DNA from: Datnioides undecimradiatus
Taxonomy: Eukaryota; Chordata; Actinopteri; Lobotiformes; Datnioididae
NCBI GenBank assembly: GCA_008933995.1
Contig: WARS01000030.1
Location: 1,645,001 to 1,709,000, forward strand
DNA length: 64,000 bases
Direction: 5' to 3'
This document shows, piece after piece, positions 62,942 to 64,000 of the stretch. A program made the translations under genes and the position numbers. Numbering within the stretch: the stretch's first letter is position 1; each line of letters begins with the position of its first letter. The notes under the pieces were generated by a model, which saw only the letters and a list, made by a program, of their open reading frames with translations, ran no database searches and was not told the origin of the DNA.

Positions 62942-63241
62942 AGGACCAGTGGATAGGATTTAGTGGCATTTAGCTGTAATGTTGCAACAAACTCAGTATC
63001 CCTCCACTCATTCTCCCCTTACAAATGTGTAGCTGAACTTAATGGGGCCGTGAAAAATGCGAAAGGGTGTCTCTAGAGCCAGTGTTTGTCTTTTTTCTCA
63101 GCTTATTCATACACTGTCACTTTAACCTTTATGATACTGGGCTACTGTAGAAACATAGCAATCATATTTACAGGTGATTATACACTAATATGATATTCTA
63201 GGTCTGCCAATAGATATCCTTAAGTCCTACACACTGCACCT
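62942..63241. mobile_element. 300-bp TTAA-flanked MITE
   Basis: Flanked by TTAA (62938-62941, 63242-63245) with inverted ends AGGACCAGTGGATAGGATTT and, reversed, AGGTGCAGTGTGTAGGACTT. The AGG-CCAGTGTGTAGGATTTAG motif is a common teleost non-autonomous element end. No coding sequence. Superfamily (piggyBac or Kolobok) cannot be decided. Confidence 0.7.
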
Positions 63242-63555
63242 TTAAAGTATACTTTTTTGGCTTCTGAATCATCAATGTTGGGCCATCAGCTGGGCCAAGT
63301 ACACAAGGAATTCAATAAACCAACATCGTGCACATAGTCATGGATGTATTATTACTTTGTGATCATATATATGCTACAGTATTTTACAAAGTGTATGTTA
63401 CACTATATAGGATCTGGGTAGCTGGGTTATATTCATTCACTGTCTGCCTCCTAAACAAAATGCCATTAAAAAAGACATATGAAGGAGCCTACTCCTAAGT
63501 GCTGTGTCTTGTGACCTGAAATAACCTGAAAGTCAAGTCTTGCACAAACATAAAA

Positions 63556-63612
63556 TTAAGATTAAGATTAAGAAACCTTTATTGTCCCACAATGGGGAAA
63601 TTGCAACGTTTT
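63556..63612 (-). repeat. LINE 3' tail with AATCTT repeats
   Basis: The minus strand reads CAATTTCCCCATTGTGGGAC then AATAAAGGTTTCTTAATCTT and further AATCTT units: a heavily truncated non-LTR insertion ending in its own microsatellite. Confidence 0.6.
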
Positions 63613-63689
63613 GTAACTTTTTGTTTTAATTTAAAAAAAAAAAAGACTTTTTATGTGATGTTATGTAGCCAAGACAATCTGAAGCTGGG

Positions 63690-63942
63690 CCAGAAATGTC
63701 TTCGCGCACGACGAACTCGTTAAAGATACAGCACATGATCAGTGCCACTGCAGCAGAGCAGGCGCAAACTTACGTAATGCCTAGGCGGGGCGTTTCATCG
63801 GGCGGAATGTTTGTTCACAGGCTGGGGGTCGGCGTTGGCTCTCGCACATGTTATGTTAACGCTAGGAGGAGGAGACCTACATTCGCACAACAATAACAGC
63901 CCGGTTTCTTTGTTGGGGTCTCGCACAAGCTACATATAACCA
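63690..63942 (+). promoter_or_regulatory. CpG-rich promoter and probable first exon of a plus-strand gene beyond the window
   Basis: The stretch is much richer in CpG than its surroundings. It contains the palindrome TTACGTAA at 63771-63778 (a PAR-bZIP/CREB-type site) and a GGCGGGGCG GC-box at 63783-63791. It ends in CATATAACCAG/GTAGGTGACAG, a good donor at about 63942. A 66-codon open frame (63696-63896) has no recognisable product, so the exon may be non-coding. In mammals COA1 is followed head-to-head by BLVRA, which makes blvra a reasonable guess. Confidence 0.45.
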
Positions 63943-64000
63943 GGTAGGTGACAGATGCATATTTTCCTGAATGTCAGTCAACCAACTGCGCCTGTAAGTC

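Overview
This window looks like nuclear DNA from a teleost fish. It has short GT-AG introns, several CA/GT microsatellites, and repeats typical of ray-finned fish: L2/Maui-like LINEs, a tRNA-derived SINE, Tc1, mariner, piggyBac, hAT and Kolobok-like DNA transposons. The species cannot be read from the sequence. All three recognised protein genes lie on the minus strand.

Positions 74-28281 hold most of a contactin-associated protein of the neurexin superfamily, closest to CNTNAP5. I placed 21 coding exons. Each has a plausible acceptor and donor, and their phases chain without a break to 1114 codons. They run from the signal peptide (exon 1, 28206-28281) through the discoidin, laminin-G, EGF-like and fibrinogen-like domains to the start of the fourth laminin-G domain. 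The rest of that domain, the membrane segment and the cytoplasmic tail lie beyond the left edge. Its introns carry a young non-autonomous LTR element (13867-16509), a related solo-LTR fossil (about 23325-23760), LINE fragments, a mariner relic and possible MITEs.

Positions 28282-39880 hold an intergenic stretch with a Kolobok-like element (30414-31171) and a LINE fragment, then a one-coding-exon chemokine receptor of the XCR1-like group (33910-34998) with a probable upstream non-coding exon near 37150-37355. Positions 39880-49260 are transposon-rich: two L2 copies, a piggyBac inserted in one of them, and a Tc1 element split by a second Kolobok-like copy.

Positions 51101-57005 hold a four-coding-exon gene that encodes a 135-residue COA1-like protein, a mitochondrial inner-membrane assembly factor. 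Its probable non-coding first exon and promoter are near 58761-58860. Its second and largest introns hold SINEs, an L2 tail and an internally deleted hAT element that keeps a BED finger (54477-55526). The last 300 bases are CpG-rich and end in a good splice donor, which suggests the first exon of a plus-strand gene beyond the right edge. By mammalian gene order that could be BLVRA.

The three genes show no sign of acting together. CNTNAP5 is a neuronal adhesion protein, the receptor an immune GPCR, and COA1 a respiratory-chain factor. No new host system is visible. The most informative structures are the nested transposons, whose ends and target duplications can be read directly.
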